A DNA stretch of 10,898 bases from Paracoccaceae bacterium (GCA_030626365.1 DAOUPC010000066.1:1-10898); one strand, 5' to 3'; positions 1-6,802 are shown, counted from the stretch's first letter. Numbers and translations: made by a program. Notes: a model not told the origin generated them from the letters alone.

Positions 1-546
1 GCGCACCGCGCGGATTGCCGCCATATCCTCTTGCAGACCAAAACCGATCTTGATCTTGGTGGCGCTAAACCCTGCATCCCTGTAACCCGCAACCTCGTCC
101 GAAAGGGCCGCCACCCGGTCTTTTCCGACCAGGGGAAATCCGCCCGTCGCATACGCCGGCAATTCGCTATGAAATGCACCACCCAGCAGGACATGGACCG
201 GCACATTGAAATGTTTACCTGCAATATCCCAAAGCGCGATGTCGATGCCGCTTTGCGCCGTCATGCTCAGGCCGCGCTGCCCCTGATCGCGGAACTGGTT
301 ATAGACGTTTGCCCAAACCGGTTCGATGTTCAGCGGGTCCTGACCAATGACCAGCGGGGCCATTGCATTGACAATCGCCGCGTTGGCCTGCGCCGGTCCC
401 AGGCATTCGCCCCAGCCAACCGTGCCATCATCGCAGGTTATTTCAACAAGACAGGCCCAGCGGTCGTGAAACGTCGAAAACGAGCTTTGGAATTTTTGTT
501 CCAGAACATGACGCAGCACATGGGTTTTGACAGATGATATTTTCAC
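1..546 (-). CDS. gci: D-galactarolactone cycloisomerase-like enolase-superfamily protein, partial (3' end outside window)
   Basis: Only the first 182 residues are present; the gene runs off the low-coordinate edge. The enolase N-terminal capping domain is complete (about residues 1-125), followed by the start of the TIM barrel with the KxK motif K164-I-K166 that carries an active-site lysine in the mandelate racemase/muconate lactonizing group. The segments GWGECLGPA (44-52), RDQGQRGL (86-93), GIDIALWDI (100-108) and AYATGGF (131-137) closely match what I recall of Agrobacterium galactarolactone cycloisomerase, which opens the lactone made by uronate dehydrogenase. The divergent neighbour is udh, which supports that role. 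The start is GTG at 544-546; AAAAGG lies 7 bases upstream, and no upstream ATG is in frame with comparable signals. Other acid-sugar dehydratases of the same superfamily (galactarate or fuconate dehydratase) remain possible because the barrel's catalytic half is missing. Confidence 0.82.
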   Translation of the reverse strand, partial: MKISSVKTHVLRHVLEQKFQSSFSTFHDRWACLVEITCDDGTVGWGECLGPAQANAAIVNAMAPLVIGQDPLNIEPVWANVYNQFRDQGQRGLSMTAQSGIDIALWDIAGKHFNVPVHVLLGGAFHSELPAYATGGFPLVGKDRVAALSDEVAGYRDAGFSATKIKIGFGLQEDMAAIRAVR

Positions 547-578
547 GAATTGGCCTTTTCGATTAAGGGTGCAGGCAT

Positions 579-605
579 GGTGGCAATATAACAAAATTAA
601 CCACC
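579..605. promoter_or_regulatory. Inverted repeat flanking the -10 box, candidate operator
   Basis: GGTGG (579-583) and CCACC (601-605) are perfect inverted arms separated by 17 AT-rich bases. The right arm lies between the putative -35 and -10 boxes of the gci-like gene and the left arm lies just downstream of the -10 box. CAT just outside the left arm recurs as ATG two bases beyond the right arm. The placement suits a repressor site, but the protein is not known and no regulator gene adjoins it inside the window. Confidence 0.35.
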
Positions 606-614
606 CAATGTCGC
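585..614 (-). promoter_or_regulatory. Candidate promoter of the gci-like gene
   Basis: Read on the minus strand, GCGACA (609-614; 4 of 6 consensus bases) is followed after 18 bases by TATATT (585-590; 5 of 6). This would start transcription near 578, leaving a leader of about 30 bases with the AAAAGG ribosome binding site. It is a visual match only. Confidence 0.4.
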
Positions 615-627
615 GGCAATTTCGCAC

Positions 628-649
628 GCAGGGCCTATGCAGGGCCTAT
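628..649. repeat. Two perfect tandem copies of an 11-bp unit
   Basis: GCAGGGCCTAT occurs twice back to back (628-638 and 639-649) in the gci/udh intergenic region, upstream of both putative promoters. The period is about one helical turn, so both copies face the same side of the DNA. It may be a paired protein site or a simple slippage duplication. Confidence 0.6.
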
Positions 650-680
650 CTGGCCGTTCTGTCTGGTGATTTTCGTGGCT

Positions 681-709
681 TTGATGCTAACCATACACAT
701 GCCTGCAAT
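681..709 (+). promoter_or_regulatory. Weak candidate promoter of udh
   Basis: TTGATG (681-686) and TGCAAT (704-709) are 17 bases apart and each match 4 of 6 consensus bases. Transcription would begin near 716, giving a short leader before the TGAGG ribosome binding site at 734-738. Weak match, kept only because spacing and position are right. Confidence 0.22.
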
Positions 710-742
710 CTTTGCTGACCCTTCCTGATTTGCTGAGGTAAC

Positions 743-1549
743 ATGATGCCCGAATTGAAACGACTTTTACTAACCGGCGCCGCAGGCACCCTGGGCCGGG
801 CCTTGCGACCCCGCCTTGGCGAACTTGCCGCCAAGCGCAGGCTAAGCGACATCGTTGACGTGGACGAACCCGCGCCTGATGAGGAAAGCGTTCAATGCGA
901 CCTTGCGGACCTTGGCGCGGTACAGGCCATGGTCGCCGGATGCGACGGGATAATCCACCTGGGCGGGGTCTCGGTCGAGGATCGGTTTTCAAATATCCTT
1001 AACAGCAATATCATCGGTTGCTACAATCTGTTCGAGGCCGCCCGCAAGGCCGGTGTGCAGCGGATTGTTTTCGCAAGTTCCAATCACGCGATTGGTTTTC
1101 ATGAACGCACCACAACGCTGGACGCCGATGCGGTGACCCGCCCCGACAGCCTTTATGGCGTGTCCAAAGTATATGGCGAGGCCCTGGCACGTCTTTACTA
1201 TGACAAGTTCGCCATCCAGACCGCGATCGTGCGGATCGGGTCCTGTTTGCCCAAACCACGTGATCACCGCATGCTGTCAACGTGGCTAAGCGAGGGTGAT
1301 TTTTTCCGGCTGATCAAGCGGGCTTTCAGCGTGCCGCATCTGGGGTGCCCGATCATCTATGGTGCCTCAGACAACAGGGACGTTTGGTGGGACAATCAAA
1401 AGGTCGCCTATCTGGGCTGGGAACCGCAGGACAGTTCCGAGGTGTTTCGCCCCGAACATGCCGAACCCGGGCCAAGCACAGACGTGGCCGCACGGTATCA
1501 GGGCGGGGCTTTTGCCGCCGCCGGGCATTTTGAAGATACCAACACCTGA
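743..1549 (+). CDS. udh: Uronate dehydrogenase (NAD-dependent, SDR family)
   Basis: The enzyme oxidises D-galacturonate or D-glucuronate to the aldarolactone with NAD+ in the cytoplasm, the first step of the oxidative uronate pathway. The 268-residue protein is a full-length extended-type SDR. It has an N-terminal Rossmann motif T11-GAAGTLG, the segment AGCDGIIHLGGVSV (65-78), ASSNH (111-115), the catalytic Y138-xxx-K142 pair, RIGSC (164-168) and STW (179-181), all matching what I recall of Agrobacterium Udh, as does the length. The start is ATG 743 or the adjacent in-frame ATG at 746; TGAGG at 734-738 is spaced better for 746 (7 bases). It is divergent from the gci-like gene, whose enzyme would use its product. 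A short acidic and alanine-rich C-terminal tail follows residue 238. Confidence 0.92.
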   Translation: MMPELKRLLLTGAAGTLGRALRPRLGELAAKRRLSDIVDVDEPAPDEESVQCDLADLGAVQAMVAGCDGIIHLGGVSVEDRFSNILNSNIIGCYNLFEAARKAGVQRIVFASSNHAIGFHERTTTLDADAVTRPDSLYGVSKVYGEALARLYYDKFAIQTAIVRIGSCLPKPRDHRMLSTWLSEGDFFRLIKRAFSVPHLGCPIIYGASDNRDVWWDNQKVAYLGWEPQDSSEVFRPEHAEPGPSTDVAARYQGGAFAAAGHFEDTNT

Positions 1550-1550
1550 G

Positions 1551-1591
1551 GTTGCACAATGTGCTGAAACCCCGTCGCCGGTTTGTGCAAC
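1551..1591. repeat. Perfect 9-bp inverted repeat just after udh
   Basis: GTTGCACAA (1551-1559) and TTGTGCAAC (1583-1591) are exact inverted copies starting one base after the udh stop codon. The 23-base loop contains a second, mutually exclusive hairpin, AAACC (1567-1571) with GGTTT (1580-1584). No T-run follows, so an intrinsic terminator is not well supported; a Rho-dependent 3' end structure or a protein site is possible. The rest of the stretch to 1709 shows no convincing gene. Confidence 0.5.
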
Positions 1592-1709
1592 AAGACTGCG
1601 GCACGGGGCGATCCGGCCAAGGCGATGCCCCCCGCACAAGGGAATGCACCACGCTTTGACGGGGCGGCGTGGCTGGCACAATAGGTCACGGACTGCCCCG
1701 GCGGGCTGA

Positions 1710-1988
1710 CTGGGGGATGACTGGGGGCTGGGGTTTGCCGGGGCGCTGTCGAAATCGGCCTGCCGGGGGGATATTCCAATGGCCCTTTTGGCCTTCAACC
1801 TTGGGGTCGAGGCGGGACAGCTAAGTTTCGTGGCCGCGGTATTGGTGCTGTATCAGGCGCTGCGCCTGACCTTGCCAAAACTTGCCGATGGGCCGCACCA
1901 ACCCGGCACGCCAGGCATGGGCGTCATGGGCTATGCCATCGGCACGGCATCGGTTTACTGGCTGGCCGAGCGGGTCGCGGCATTCTGA
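1710..1988 (+). pseudogene. Decayed C-terminal remnant of a HupE/UreJ-family membrane protein
   Basis: HupE/UreJ proteins are polytopic membrane proteins thought to move metal ions such as nickel. Only the last two helices survive. From ATG 1779 the frame reads MALLAFNLGVEAGQLSFVAA and later YAIGTASVYWLAERVAAF before TGA at 1986-1988, both typical of the family's C-terminus. Upstream in the same frame GLGFAGAL (from 1725) is recognisable, but the usual metal-site histidine before it is replaced by tryptophan and a TGA sits at 1707-1709. Between them the expected EIGLPG is found only in another frame (from 1751), as though one base was lost near 1750 and one gained in the G6 run at 1765-1770. 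No N-terminal part or ribosome binding site was seen. A translated 69-residue peptide from 1779 is possible but unlikely to function. Confidence 0.7.
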
Positions 1989-2056
1989 ACGTGCCTGACC
2001 TTTGTGGAGGGGGGGGCGCAACGGATACCGGGCAGGATATGTATGCGGAACGGGCC

Positions 2057-2108
2057 GTCAGGTATCGTGGGCCGGGTCCGGTTGCGGCACCGAACCGCGA
2101 TACCGGAC
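2057..2108. repeat. Long imperfect hairpin spanning the sulfatase stop codon
   Basis: GGTATCG (2061-2067) pairs exactly with CGATACC (2098-2104), extended inward by two G-C pairs after a G-T wobble and outward by GTC/GAC after one mismatch. It overlaps the last coding bases and stop codon of the sulfatase. There is no downstream T-run on the minus strand, so it may protect or shape the 3' end of the operon message without being a classical terminator. Confidence 0.4.
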
Positions 2109-3719
2109 GGTCAGTTCTTCGTCCACGTCCGAACCTTCATAGACCCCCAGCAAAATGCCCTTGCGCTGTGCGGAACCACGTGACGCGTCTATGTCGTCAT
2201 CCGACCGGGTGACGCGCTGCGACATGCGCCGCCCCCATTTACCCAACCGCTGGTACATCAGATCGATGATATCCGACTGCGCCGGGTCATCGCCCAGATC
2301 AACGAATTCCTGCGGGTCGCTCTGCATGTCAAACAGCATGGGGCGAAAGCCGCCCTCGGCGTGGATGAATTTCCAGCGTTTATCCACCACCATGAACAGG
2401 CGCGCATCCCGTGGGGCAACGCCCAGCCGCACGGACATCGGGGATGGCGCATAATCGTATTCACTGATCGCATAGTCGCGCCAGCCCGCAGGCTGTTCTG
2501 CGGCCCATTCCCTGTGCAGCAAGGGCATCAATGAATGCCCTTCCAGGATATGCCCCGCCGGGGCCCCACCGGCACAGTCCAGAAATGTCGGCACCAGATC
2601 AATGGTTTCAACCAGCGCATCACACACCGTGCCACGGGTCGCATCCGCCTGCGGGCGCGGGTCAAAGATGATCAGCGGCACCTTGACGGATGGGTCGTGA
2701 AACAGATCCTTTTCACCCAGCCAATGATCGCCCAGATAATCCCCATGGTCCGAGGTTATGACGATCATCGTGTCCTGCATCCGCCCGGTTTTTTCAAGAA
2801 ACCCGAACAACCGCCCCATCTGGTCATCGATCTGTTTGATCAGCCCCATATAGGCCGGAATGACCGATTGACGCACCTCATCGCGCGAAAAGGCCCGGCC
2901 AATGGGGTTGTTCATGAATTCGCCATAGACCGGGTGTGGATTGACGCGTTCATCCGGGTGGCGCGTCGCGGCGGGCACATGGTTTGGCCCGTACATGTCA
3001 TTATAGGGGGCCGGAACAATATAGGGCCAGTGCGGTTTGATATAGCTGACATGCGCACACCACGGCCCCTTGGCCTGTTCGATAAAGCGGATCGCCTCGG
3101 ACGTCAGCCACGGCGTTTCGCTGTCCTCTTCTGCGATGTTCGCAGCCTTGCCCGCGTTGGCCATGAACCAGCCCGAGGCAATATCTTCGCCCTCTACCCC
3201 GGAATTGGCAAAATCATTCCACGGGTTTTCACCCGGATACCCTTTGGATTTCAGGTATTCGTTATAGGGGCTGCGTTTGGCGTCATAAAACCCGTCCGGC
3301 CCTTCGGCCCACAGCCCGTCATCGCGTTGCCAGACATCAAACCCGCATTCCGCCTGACGCGCGCCAATCACACTGTCGCGGGCCAGCCCAAGGCGTTCCA
3401 TTCCGGCGGCATCGACAACCATATGCGTCTTGCCAATCAGCCAGCAGCCCATGCCCGCCCCGCGCAGATGGTCGCCCATCGTCACTTCGCCCACCCGCAG
3501 CGGATAACCGTTCTGTTGCGCCCCGTGGCTAGAGGCATAGCGCCCGGTATAACAGCTCATCCTGGACGCCCCGCAAACCGGGGACTGCACATAGGCGCGG
3601 CTGAACCGCACGCCTTTGGCGGCAATCGCATCAATATGCGGCGTGTGCAGGTGCGGGTGCCCGGCGCAACTAAGGTAATCGAACCGAAGCTGGTCAAACA
3701 TGATAAAAAGGATGTTCAT
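2058..3719 (-). CDS. Type I sulfatase, arylsulfatase/phosphonate monoester hydrolase-like (alkaline phosphatase superfamily)
   Basis: The 553-residue protein should hydrolyse sulfate (or phosphonate) esters using a formylglycine made from Cys49. The signature C49-G-A-S-R53, followed by YTGR, is the Cys-type CxAxR recognition motif. Other active-site elements are D9-Q10 in the first strand, GKTH (96-99), KPH (228-230), and the metal-binding SDHGD (323-327) with GDH and K337. D-Q in place of the common D-D at the first metal site resembles the phosphonate monoester hydrolase/arylsulfatase branch. The protein opens directly with its first beta-strand, and no signal peptide or lipobox is seen, so it should act in the cytoplasm. 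AAAGGA precedes the ATG. It is last in the set with two sugar kinases and FucU, so a sulfated monosaccharide is a reasonable substrate. A choline-sulfate, aryl-sulfate or phosphonate substrate cannot be excluded. Confidence 0.9.
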   Translation of the reverse strand: MNILFIMFDQLRFDYLSCAGHPHLHTPHIDAIAAKGVRFSRAYVQSPVCGASRMSCYTGRYASSHGAQQNGYPLRVGEVTMGDHLRGAGMGCWLIGKTHMVVDAAGMERLGLARDSVIGARQAECGFDVWQRDDGLWAEGPDGFYDAKRSPYNEYLKSKGYPGENPWNDFANSGVEGEDIASGWFMANAGKAANIAEEDSETPWLTSEAIRFIEQAKGPWCAHVSYIKPHWPYIVPAPYNDMYGPNHVPAATRHPDERVNPHPVYGEFMNNPIGRAFSRDEVRQSVIPAYMGLIKQIDDQMGRLFGFLEKTGRMQDTMIVITSDHGDYLGDHWLGEKDLFHDPSVKVPLIIFDPRPQADATRGTVCDALVETIDLVPTFLDCAGGAPAGHILEGHSLMPLLHREWAAEQPAGWRDYAISEYDYAPSPMSVRLGVAPRDARLFMVVDKRWKFIHAEGGFRPMLFDMQSDPQEFVDLGDDPAQSDIIDLMYQRLGKWGRRMSQRVTRSDDDIDASRGSAQRKGILLGVYEGSDVDEELTVRYRGSVPQPDPAHDT

Positions 3720-3766
3720 TTAAGGTTTTCCTTTTGTCCGCCGGGCATCTGTAGCTGTCGTCCGGG

Positions 3767-4696
3767 TCAGCGCGCCGATGCGTCCAGCAACGCCTGCACC
3801 TCGGCCAGATCGGGCATTGATGGGGCCGTGCCCGGCCGCGTTACCGAGATTGCCGCTGTTGCACAGCCAAACCGCACCGCATCCAGCGGGGCCATGCCGC
3901 GCGCCAGTGCCGCCGCAAATCCACCGTTGAACGCATCCCCCGCGCCGGTGGTTTCCACCACCGGGCCTGCGTCAAAGGCCGGCACATGCATCGTGGTCGT
4001 GCCATCGTGGTACAATGCCCCGTTTTCGCCCAGCGTGATGATCGCCACGCCAACCCCTGCGTCCAGCAGGGCCTGTGCCGCCTGCGTGGCCTCAGCCACG
4101 GATGTCACCGCCACCCCGGTCAGTCCTTCGGCCTCGCTCTCGTTTGGGGTGACGTAATCGCACAGGCCCAGCATGCCATCCGGCAACTCCGCCGCCGGGG
4201 CCGGATTCAGGATTGTTACCGCCCCGCCGGCGCGCGCACGTTTCAGCGCGTGATGCGCCGCCGCCATGGGTTGTTCCAGTTGCGTCATGAACACCGCCGC
4301 GCCAGCGATCAGATCACCGCGCGCATCGACATCAGCGGTCGAAATCGTCCCGGCCACACCGGGGCACACGATGATCGCGTTATCGCCACTTGCCTCTTCG
4401 ACAAAGATATAGGCAGCACCGGTATAGCTGTTGTCATGCTGGGTGATCTCGGGGATTACCCCGGCATCGGCCCAGGTGGCCAGCGCCATATCGGCAAACG
4501 GATCACGCCCCAGACGGGTGATGAAATGCACCTTGCCGCCCACCCGTGCCGCCGCCACCGCCTGATTTGACCCCTTACCGCCCGGCCCCAGCGCAAAGCT
4601 GTTGCCCATGATCGTTTCACCCATGCGCGGCGCGCGATCCGCGCGATAGCTGGTATCGGCAACAAATACCCCCAGCACGACTATGTCCTGACCCAT
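3767..4696 (-). CDS. Ribokinase-like PfkB-family sugar kinase
   Basis: The 309-residue protein has the full ribokinase layout and usual length. GGKGSNQ (39-45) is the first PfkB signature and substrate loop, NPAPA (164-168) and PNESEAE (184-190) are ribokinase hallmarks, and TTGAGDAFNGG (249-259) is the second signature with the catalytic base D254 and anion hole. The N-terminal strand ends in VFVADTSYR, where ribokinases usually bind sugar hydroxyls, so the acceptor may be ribose, a deoxy-sugar or another furanose. The start ATG has GGGGG about 8 bases upstream. It lies 31 bases after fucU and 47 before the sulfatase, indicating one transcript. The pairing with a mutarotase resembles the rbsD-rbsK arrangement, but the mutarotase here is FucU-like. 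The family call is firm and the substrate unknown. Confidence 0.9.
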   Translation of the reverse strand: MGQDIVVLGVFVADTSYRADRAPRMGETIMGNSFALGPGGKGSNQAVAAARVGGKVHFITRLGRDPFADMALATWADAGVIPEITQHDNSYTGAAYIFVEEASGDNAIIVCPGVAGTISTADVDARGDLIAGAAVFMTQLEQPMAAAHHALKRARAGGAVTILNPAPAAELPDGMLGLCDYVTPNESEAEGLTGVAVTSVAEATQAAQALLDAGVGVAIITLGENGALYHDGTTTMHVPAFDAGPVVETTGAGDAFNGGFAAALARGMAPLDAVRFGCATAAISVTRPGTAPSMPDLAEVQALLDASAR

Positions 4697-4727
4697 CTTT
4701 GGCCCCCTGTTGTTCTTTTGGTTTTGG

Positions 4728-5180
4728 TTATTCTTCCGGCGCGATCACACCCTTGCGGAACATGAAGCAGCCAAAGAACCGCCGTTCGCCAGTCTGGATG
4801 ACGGCATAGGCGCTTTTGGCCATATCATAAAAATCAAACCGTTCGATTCCGACCATTGGCCTTGGTTTGCCTTCGGCGGCATCGATTACCTTTTGCACCT
4901 CGGCCTGAACCGGGGGCACGTCATCCGGGGCGTCGACGACCTCCATCCGGCCCGCAAAATCATCGACAAACGTATCCAGTGGCAACACCGACAGGATCGC
5001 CTCGGTTGCCTCGGCTGCGGTCAGGTTTTCCATCCTCAGCAATTCGCCGGTCACCGTTTCACAGGCGACGGAATCGGCCGGAAAGTTGGTATCCGTGACG
5101 ATCAGCATGTCGCCATGCCCCATCGCCCGCAGCGCATAAAGAACATCCGCGTTCAGCCGCGGATCAATACCTTTCAACAT
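4728..5180 (-). CDS. fucU: L-fucose mutarotase, RbsD/FucU family
   Basis: The enzyme interconverts anomers of a free sugar, classically alpha- and beta-L-fucose, in the cytoplasm. The 150-residue protein matches the FucU branch and not RbsD: MLKGIDP at the N-terminus, MGHGD with the catalytic H22 (20-24), the TNFPADS loop (31-37), ERFDFYDMAK with Y118 (113-122), TGER (130-133) and a terminal FRKGV (141-145). These line up with E. coli FucU as I remember it, with about ten extra residues. The ATG at 5178-5180 is preceded by a strong GGGAGAG. An overlapping ATG at 5182-5184 opens only a very short frame and is not the start. It sits second in the kinase-mutarotase-kinase-sulfatase series and is the strongest hint that the operon handles L-fucose or a close relative. 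Confidence 0.88.
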   Translation of the reverse strand: MLKGIDPRLNADVLYALRAMGHGDMLIVTDTNFPADSVACETVTGELLRMENLTAAEATEAILSVLPLDTFVDDFAGRMEVVDAPDDVPPVQAEVQKVIDAAEGKPRPMVGIERFDFYDMAKSAYAVIQTGERRFFGCFMFRKGVIAPEE

Positions 5181-5189
5181 TCATTCTCT

Positions 5190-5238
5190 CCCTAAGTTCT
5201 GGCCCTAAATCGGCCCTAAGTTCGGCCCTAAGTTCTGG
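5190..5238. repeat. Degenerate tandem repeat, four units of 11-13 bp, upstream of fucU
   Basis: Units beginning CCCTAA and ending GG lie end to end at 5190-5202, 5203-5213, 5214-5225 and 5226-5238. The first and last are identical (CCCTAAGTTCTGG) and the middle two lack one or two bases. The block fills about half of the gap between the FGGY kinase stop and fucU. On the minus strand each unit gives CTTAGGG or TTTAGGG, and the unit nearest fucU merges with its ribosome binding site. Confidence 0.85.
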
Positions 5239-5287
5239 CCCCTACCTGCCTTTTACCCGTCAGGCGCGCGCCCGGTTCGCCATCCGC

Positions 5288-6802
5288 TCACACCCTGTCT
5301 GTCAGAGTATCGGGCCTGGTCAGCTCATGTGCAATATCCCGCGTCTGGTCATACAACCGCCGGAACAACCCGTATTGATGGTCATAAACCGGATGATGCG
5401 CGGCCTTTACGGTTTTCACGGTCGGGTTCCAGCCCTCTATGTCATCGATGCTGGCCGCCCCCACGGCGCAGGCCGCCAGAAACGCATCACCATAGCTGGC
5501 CCCAACCGTCTTTTCGCAAATGATCTGATCCAGCCCGCTGATGTCGCTGGTCGCCTGCAACCACATCGCATTCTTTGTCCCGCCACCCACGGCCAGTACC
5601 CGGCTGGGTCGCTGTCCTGCCTTATGGAACGTGTCGGTCACGTGGCGCGTGCCAAAGGCGATCCCCTCGATCACCGCGCGGTACATATGCCCGCGCGTAT
5701 GCGTCAGGTTCAGCCCAAAGAACGCCCCCCTGGCCAGCGGATCATGAAGCGGCGTCCTTTCGCCCGAAAAATACGGCAGCATCAACAGCCCCCCGGCCCC
5801 CGGTGGTGTCTTTTCCGCCTCGTCGGCCAAGACACCGAATGCCTCGTCGCGGGTCAGTTCGCGGGCGAACTGGTCACGGAACCAATGGGTCAGCGTGCCG
5901 CTGGTCGCCAGCCCGGCCATTGCCGCGTGACTGCCCGGCACCAGCCACGGCGCATACCACAGCGCCGGGTCGCGCAGCCGTTCATCAGTCAGCGTGATGA
6001 TGAATATGGTAGAGCCATACATCATCATCATATCCCCCGGTTTCTGCACCCCGACGCTGACCGCCTCGGCGGCCGCATCGATGGTGCCGGCGGTGACCGG
6101 CGTGCCAACCGCCAACCCGGTTTCCTGCGCTGCCCGGGCGGTTATCTGCCCGGCAATCTCGGTTGACCACATAAGGCGGGGCAGCATGTCGGGGGGCACG
6201 ATGCCGGGGGCCAGATCCTGGGTCCAGTCCTGTGCCTTTGCATCGTAAAACGGGCTGGAATTGGCCGCCGTGAAATGGTCTATGGTAATTTCACCGGTCA
6301 GTTTCATCACCAGATAAGAGGTGGATGTCAGGATATGCGCCGTCCGCTCGAACAGGTCGGGGCGCTGATTTTTCAGCCACAGGATTTTTGGCCCCACCGA
6401 CTGCGAGGTCAGCGCATTGCCACAGCGATCCAGAATGACCTCTTGGCCGATCTGGTCATTCAGCGTCGCGATCTCGTCGCTGGCACGGGTGTCCACACCG
6501 TAAAGAACACCATTCATCAGCGGCGCCCCATCGCCATCCACCGGCAACATGCACGGGCCGATTGCGCTGCATGCCACCGCGATGATTGCGCGGGGATCAA
6601 TCCCGCTATCGGCCAGAAGGGCGCGGGTGACATGTACGAAATCCCCCCACCAGTCCTGTTCGGGGCGATGTTCGGCCCAGCCCGGTTGTGGCACGATCAT
6701 TTCGTGACGGCGCACCGCGCTGGCAACCACCACCCCGTCCCCGTCCACCAGCACGCCCTTGGTTTCAAACGTGCCTATATCAACACCCAAGGTGTATTTC
6801 AT
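5288..6802 (-). CDS. FGGY-family carbohydrate kinase (xylulokinase-like)
   Basis: The 504-residue protein has the two actin-like halves of FGGY kinases and the usual length. The N-terminal phosphate loop is GVDIGTFETKGV (6-17), the catalytic base is D242 in GTIDAAAEAVSVG (239-251), the segment MMMMYGSTIFI (258-268) replaces the more common serine/threonine-rich loop of xylulokinase, and PYFSGERTP (343-351) and the ATP-binding GGGTKN (406-411) are intact. It should phosphorylate a ketose or polyol with ATP in the cytoplasm. In this setting L-fuculose, L-rhamnulose, a pentulose or a related ketose are candidates; I cannot choose among them from sequence. It is the first gene of the minus-strand operon. 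The ATG at 6800-6802 has AGGGG about 8 bases upstream. It diverges from the aldo/keto reductase gene across a 218-base regulatory gap. Confidence 0.9.
   Translation of the reverse strand: MKYTLGVDIGTFETKGVLVDGDGVVVASAVRRHEMIVPQPGWAEHRPEQDWWGDFVHVTRALLADSGIDPRAIIAVACSAIGPCMLPVDGDGAPLMNGVLYGVDTRASDEIATLNDQIGQEVILDRCGNALTSQSVGPKILWLKNQRPDLFERTAHILTSTSYLVMKLTGEITIDHFTAANSSPFYDAKAQDWTQDLAPGIVPPDMLPRLMWSTEIAGQITARAAQETGLAVGTPVTAGTIDAAAEAVSVGVQKPGDMMMMYGSTIFIITLTDERLRDPALWYAPWLVPGSHAAMAGLATSGTLTHWFRDQFARELTRDEAFGVLADEAEKTPPGAGGLLMLPYFSGERTPLHDPLARGAFFGLNLTHTRGHMYRAVIEGIAFGTRHVTDTFHKAGQRPSRVLAVGGGTKNAMWLQATSDISGLDQIICEKTVGASYGDAFLAACAVGAASIDDIEGWNPTVKTVKAAHHPVYDHQYGLFRRLYDQTRDIAHELTRPDTLTDRV

Noticed and set aside
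31..537. A 168-codon plus-strand frame at the left edge
   Set aside because: It is the mirror of the gci-like gene on the minus strand, whose translation has clear enolase-superfamily motifs.
2535..4157. A 540-codon open frame on the plus strand antisense to the sulfatase and ribokinase genes
   Set aside because: It overlaps two well-supported genes on the other strand, spans their intergenic gap, and its translation has no recognisable domain; long antisense frames are common in GC-rich DNA.
5327..6166. A 279-codon plus-strand frame inside the FGGY kinase region
   Set aside because: Antisense shadow; the kinase frame has all family motifs and a ribosome binding site.
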